Origin: Bacillus sp. HNG
Lineage (GTDB): Bacteria; Bacillota; Bacilli; Bacillales; Bacillaceae_L
DNA length: 64,000 nucleotides
Direction of reading: 5' to 3'
Assembly: GCF_003400205.1 (NCBI RefSeq)
Contig: NZ_QUQV01000008.1
Location: 160,127 to 224,126 of the forward strand
Below are positions 62,282 to 64,000 of this stretch, piece after piece. The position numbers and the translations under genes are program-made. Numbering within the stretch: position 1 is the first letter of the stretch; every line of letters starts with the position of its first letter. The notes beneath the pieces are model-generated. The model was not told the origin of the DNA, did no database searches, and saw nothing but the letters and a program-made list of their open reading frames with translations.

Positions 62282-63778
62282 CTATTTTTCTTTAAAAATC
62301 TCCATCAATTCTGCAGTGGCTTCGTCTGTGTTTTGAACATAAGAGACGAGATGCTGCATTTGGCCGTTTTGGTTTTCGATGGATGCTGTGATTTCCTCGA
62401 GTGATGCAGTTGTTTCCTCAATGATAGCCGCAAACTCGCTGACAGAGGTTTCCATAGAAACCGTTGATTTCCCGATTTCGTTCGTAATTTTTTCGAAATG
62501 CTTAACAGCTTCGTTCAGTTCGGAAACGGTGTCGTCGATGACTGTAAAGACACCTTTTGTATCCTTTGTTAGCTTCACACTCTCGTCCATTTTTTCAGCA
62601 TTCTCTGTCATTTGTTTTTGCGTTAATGTCGTGCTTTCGTTTACCTCTTTTAGATTTTCAGCGATGAGGTTAGCTGTGTTAGATGTCACCTCAGAAAGCT
62701 TTCGTATTTCAGACGCAACGACGGCAAAGCCTTTGCCACTTTCCCCGGCACGAGCCGCTTCAATTGAGGCATTCAAAGCAAGTAAATTCGTTTGTGATGC
62801 AATTTCTTGAATACGGTCCGTAAATCCATTTGTCTCATTAATTTTTTCTACGAGTAGATTCATTGTTTCAGACATAGAAGATACAGATGCCTGGAAGTCC
62901 GTAATTTTTGTGAGTAAAAGGTCAATTGTTTCATTTCCATTGTCAGCTGCTTGATTGGCATTATCCGTCTGAGTGCTCAAATGGTTTGACCCTTTTACAA
63001 GCTCCTGAACAACCCTATTGAGATTCTCAATAGATTCAGTAATCGTTGACGCGGATTCATTTTGCGTATTCATACCAGCAGAAATTTCTGAAACAGCGAT
63101 GGTCATTTCATTGAAGGTATGCATTTGCTCTTCACCTTGGCGACGAATGTTTGTAATGTTGTCGCTAATCGTTTGTGAGCTTCCCTCAAGCTGTGCCGCA
63201 TGCTGCTTTCTCATTTGTAAAAGATGCTCCGTTTGTTCCTGCGTAGCCTGCATATCTTGAGTGAGCCGTCCAGTTACAAAACTCTGGAAAAACAGGGTTA
63301 CGATGATAACTGTAAAAATTAAATAATAGATGACAAGTTCCTTCGGGGTATACCCAAATTCTTGCCCCTTTGTCACGAAAAATAAAACCGTGATCACAAT
63401 CGCACAAACCACACCAAAGTATAAGGTTTTACGCTTGTTGTAGATTGCAACCGTTGTCAAGAGGTAAAACGGTAAAAGGACGATTGGCGCTGATTGCGAA
63501 CTAGACATAATAACAAACAGGACTACCGATATCCCTATCACTGAAAAATAAGGGGTTTGTGTTAAAAATAGGTTCTTATAAATCAGTATATGTAAGATAG
63601 ATAGAAAAATCGCCCCACCAATTCCGATCGTGAGAATCATTTGTAGGGGTTGTCCAATTGAAGCTTCAACAATAATGGCTAGAATGACAGAAATAAAGGA
63701 AACAAGACCGACCAATTTGTTTTTTCGAATCAGATCCTCTCGTTTTAGCTCTTCAATTGATAAAATCGTTTCATTCAT
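62282..63778 (-). CDS. Methyl-accepting chemotaxis protein with polytopic N-terminus
   Basis: A 498-residue chemoreceptor. The first 170 residues contain about six hydrophobic helices without a large outer sensor domain, so it may sense membrane state, energy or a membrane-soluble ligand. The coiled-coil signalling domain holds the hairpin tip [42 protein letters not shown], which binds CheW/CheA. ATG 63778 follows GGGGGAG; the TTG at 63793 is inside the ribosome site. It is not followed by other chemotaxis genes. Confidence 0.93.
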   Translation of the reverse strand: MNETILSIEELKREDLIRKNKLVGLVSFISVILAIIVEASIGQPLQMILTIGIGGAIFLSILHILIYKNLFLTQTPYFSVIGISVVLFVIMSSSQSAPIVLLPFYLLTTVAIYNKRKTLYFGVVCAIVITVLFFVTKGQEFGYTPKELVIYYLIFTVIIVTLFFQSFVTGRLTQDMQATQEQTEHLLQMRKQHAAQLEGSSQTISDNITNIRRQGEEQMHTFNEMTIAVSEISAGMNTQNESASTITESIENLNRVVQELVKGSNHLSTQTDNANQAADNGNETIDLLLTKITDFQASVSSMSETMNLLVEKINETNGFTDRIQEIASQTNLLALNASIEAARAGESGKGFAVVASEIRKLSEVTSNTANLIAENLKEVNESTTLTQKQMTENAEKMDESVKLTKDTKGVFTVIDDTVSELNEAVKHFEKITNEIGKSTVSMETSVSEFAAIIEETTASLEEITASIENQNGQMQHLVSYVQNTDEATAELMEIFKEK

Positions 63779-64000
63779 AAGATTCTCCCCCAATTTATAT
63801 TTCTCCCTCTATTTTACATTTTTTTCATAGTTTTGAATATAGATATGTTTGGGGATTTGGTTTCAATCAAACGTTTCTTACGTTTAGTCAAGTGGTTATT
63901 CCATAAAGTTTTATAATATATATTTTAGTGGCTGGGGGATTAAAAGAAAACATGACAAATAGACCTATCCATTTACATTTTTTTGAATAGGGCTAGATTT

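Overview
The window looks like chromosomal DNA of a low-GC, endospore-forming Firmicute of the Bacillaceae. The strongest evidence is the block minJ - ctpB - (insertion) - ftsX - ftsE - cccB - YitT-family gene, which matches the Bacillus subtilis ctpB/ftsEX/cccB neighbourhood. Supporting evidence is the strong GGAGG-type ribosome sites, frequent GTG and TTG starts, a perfect PerR box before katA, and PhoP-type direct repeats before a secreted phosphoesterase gene. I cannot name the species.

Layout. 0-2 kb: an ECF sigma factor and a probable membrane anti-sigma protein, preceded by an ECF-type promoter. 2.2-13.8 kb: cell division and sporulation genes (minJ, ctpB, ftsX, ftsE), cytochrome c-551 (cccB) and a YitT-family membrane protein. 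Between ctpB and ftsX lies a peroxide-defence island with a GNAT acetyltransferase, two divergent catalases, a PerR/Fur-type regulator and a 37-residue cysteine protein. 14-18.8 kb: a very large secreted metallophosphoesterase with lamin-tail domains and a five-box PhoP-like array upstream. 19.3-20 kb: a small membrane protein and a frameshifted paralogue.

20-40.6 kb, all on the minus strand, is the most interesting part: a non-standard type VII (ESX/Yuk-like) secretion locus. It holds an EssC-type FtsK/SpoIIIE ATPase whose FHA domain keeps the phosphothreonine-binding residues, a YukD/EsaB ubiquitin-like protein, two WXG100 proteins and a third WXG100-like protein. It also holds a lipase with its enzyme domain first and helical domain last, a lipoprotein beside it (probable immunity protein), and a 63-residue partner. 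The same strand carries a complete phospho-signalling set: a membrane Ser/Thr kinase with a C-terminal TPR region, a PP2C phosphatase, an FHA protein with a DUF6382-like N-terminus, and a membrane-anchored acidic protein with nine Thr-x-x-Leu/Met repeats. A roughly 1650-residue Ig-repeat surface protein ends the run. No EsaA, EssA or YukC/EssB in standard form was seen. My reading is that kinase and phosphatase control a phosphothreonine/FHA switch on the secretion machine, but this is inference.

41-57.5 kb: an alpha/beta-galactoside utilisation locus on the minus strand. It encodes a GH36 alpha-galactosidase, a LacI-family regulator, a sugar-binding protein, two ABC permeases, a GH2 beta-galactosidase, the Leloir pathway galK-galE-galT-galM, and a second LacI-family regulator (galR). 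No transporter ATPase is present, so a shared MsmX-like ATPase is expected. 57.7-63.8 kb: a TauE/SafE permease divergent from a LysR regulator, a Gfo/Idh/MocA dehydrogenase, an aldo/keto reductase and a chemotaxis receptor.

The intergenic DNA is rich in repeats: three degenerate arrays with a period of about 20 bp, one 53-bp tandem array, interspersed palindromic elements of 110-160 bp, and many GGGACGGTTC/GTGGTCCC elements. No rRNA, tRNA, CRISPR array or insertion-sequence transposase was found.
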